Source: Porticoccus sp002341315 (GTDB taxonomy: Bacteria > Pseudomonadota > Gammaproteobacteria > Pseudomonadales > Porticoccaceae). Taken from it: a stretch of 64,000 bases of DNA. The notes below the pieces were generated by a model that was not told the origin of the DNA, did no database searches, and worked only from the letters and a program-made list of their open reading frames with translations. The stretch lies in assembly GCF_047634355.1 (NCBI RefSeq), contig NZ_JBLIAL010000005.1; one strand, 5' to 3'. Below, in pieces: positions 63,447 to 64,000 of this stretch; position 1 is the first letter of the stretch; every line of letters begins with the position of its first letter. The translations under genes were made by a program, and so were the position numbers.

Positions 63447-64000
63447 CACGTGGCATCTCCGGGCTGACGATTGTTCAACACCACTTCCTGCTGGATATTC
63501 TCCAGCGATGGTGGAATTTTCAGCATTCTCAGGGCATCGGCGGTCACTTCGGAAAATACTGGCGCAGCCACTGCCCCACCAAAATAATCATCACCCCGCG
63601 GATCATTGATCACCACGACGGTCACCAGCCGCGGGTTGTCAGCGGGCACCATCCCGGCAAACATCGAGACGTAGCGATGTTTCTCGTAGCCGAATTTCCC
63701 CACCTTGTGCACCGTGCCGGTTTTACCTGCCACATCGTAGGAACTGATCGCTGCCCGGGTGGCTGTGCCGCCCGTTTGGGTGACATGGGTCATCATCTTC
63801 CGCATGGTGGTGGCCAGCTCTGGATCCACCACCTGCTCGCCGACTGGAACATCATCCACACTGAGCAGCGACACCGGTTTTTTCAAACCGTCGCTGGCGA
63901 TCACGGCATAGGCCTGGGCCAGCTGTAATGCTGTGGCAGAAAACCCGTGACCAAATGCAAAGTTGGCCCGTTCGATCGAGGGCCAACGGCGGTAGTCAGG
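63446..64000 (-). CDS. ftsI: Peptidoglycan D,D-transpeptidase FtsI (PBP3), C-terminal part
   Basis: The last 184 residues are in the window; the frame stays open to the right edge, starting PDYRRWPSIERANFAFGHGF. The KTG box of penicillin-binding proteins is in YDVAGKTGTVHKVG, and the flanks FGHGFSATALQLAQAYAVIA, RYVSMFAGMVPADNPRLV and VINDPRGDDYFGGAVAAPVF are typical of PBP3. The SxxK and SxN motifs are outside. It is a septal transpeptidase working with FtsW. Confidence 0.97.
   Translation of the reverse strand, partial: PDYRRWPSIERANFAFGHGFSATALQLAQAYAVIASDGLKKPVSLLSVDDVPVGEQVVDPELATTMRKMMTHVTQTGGTATRAAISSYDVAGKTGTVHKVGKFGYEKHRYVSMFAGMVPADNPRLVTVVVINDPRGDDYFGGAVAAPVFSEVTADALRMLKIPPSLENIQQEVVLNNRQPGDAT

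Overview
The window is a gene-dense chromosomal segment, GC-rich by eye, from a gammaproteobacterium. The gene order pilA | pilB-pilC-pilD-coaE-yacG, the ampD-ampE and nadC neighbourhood, and the run ftsI-murE-murF-mraY-murD-ftsW-murG-murC-ddl-ftsQ-ftsA-ftsZ-lpxC-(M23 peptidase)-secA resemble the Pseudomonas/Cellvibrionales type. A marine Cellvibrionales-like lineage is my guess, not a demonstrated assignment. I saw no rRNA, tRNA, CRISPR array, phage or insertion sequence.

Layout. 1-2.8 kb: an edge-truncated membrane/coiled-coil protein, a short PuuD-like membrane protein and Fe-superoxide dismutase. 2.8-12.4 kb: a sulfur-oxidation block on the minus strand (cyanide-insensitive type cytochrome bd, persulfide dioxygenase, a phosphatase-like/sulfide:quinone oxidoreductase fusion, a SulP transporter, 1-Cys peroxiredoxin, rhodanese). 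It faces a divergent sigma-54 activator that has the three-cysteine signature of the sulfane-sulfur sensor FisR. A canonical -24/-12 promoter lies in front of the cytochrome bd genes. 12.6-14.7 kb: groESL with a heat-shock type promoter. 14.8-20.4 kb: FxsA, an alkyltransferase-like protein, AmpG, an ABC-2 exporter, AmpE and AmpD; AmpG and AmpD belong to cell-wall recycling. 20.5-25.2 kb: two tandem DUF1631 paralogues. 25.5-28.7 kb: nadC, then a convergent three-gene set (CDP-alcohol phosphotransferase, GtrA-like protein, inositol-phosphate synthase) that looks like an inositol-lipid pathway.

28.9-32.7 kb: a ferric iron ABC importer behind a Fur-box-like site, followed by an unrecognised 499-residue membrane-anchored protein. 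34.5-37.7 kb: an O-antigen-ligase-family protein and a lipoteichoic-acid-synthase-family phosphotransferase next to the pilin gene, possibly envelope or pilin modification. 37.8-43.6 kb: the type IV pilus genes pilA (sigma-54 promoter plus a PilR-like palindrome), pilB, pilC and pilD, then coaE and yacG. 43.7-64 kb: mutT, argJ, secA, an M23 peptidase, lpxC and the division and cell wall cluster, all on the minus strand and cut off inside ftsI at the right edge.

The best candidates for something less described are four. First, the sulfide-responsive operon appears to begin with its own terminal oxidase. Second, there is an inositol-lipid gene set. Third, there is a glycan/phosphotransfer gene pair beside pilA. 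Fourth, there is an unknown protein with AT-rich operator-like sequence over its start, beside an iron importer. All functional statements rest on reading motifs by eye; no database search was possible.
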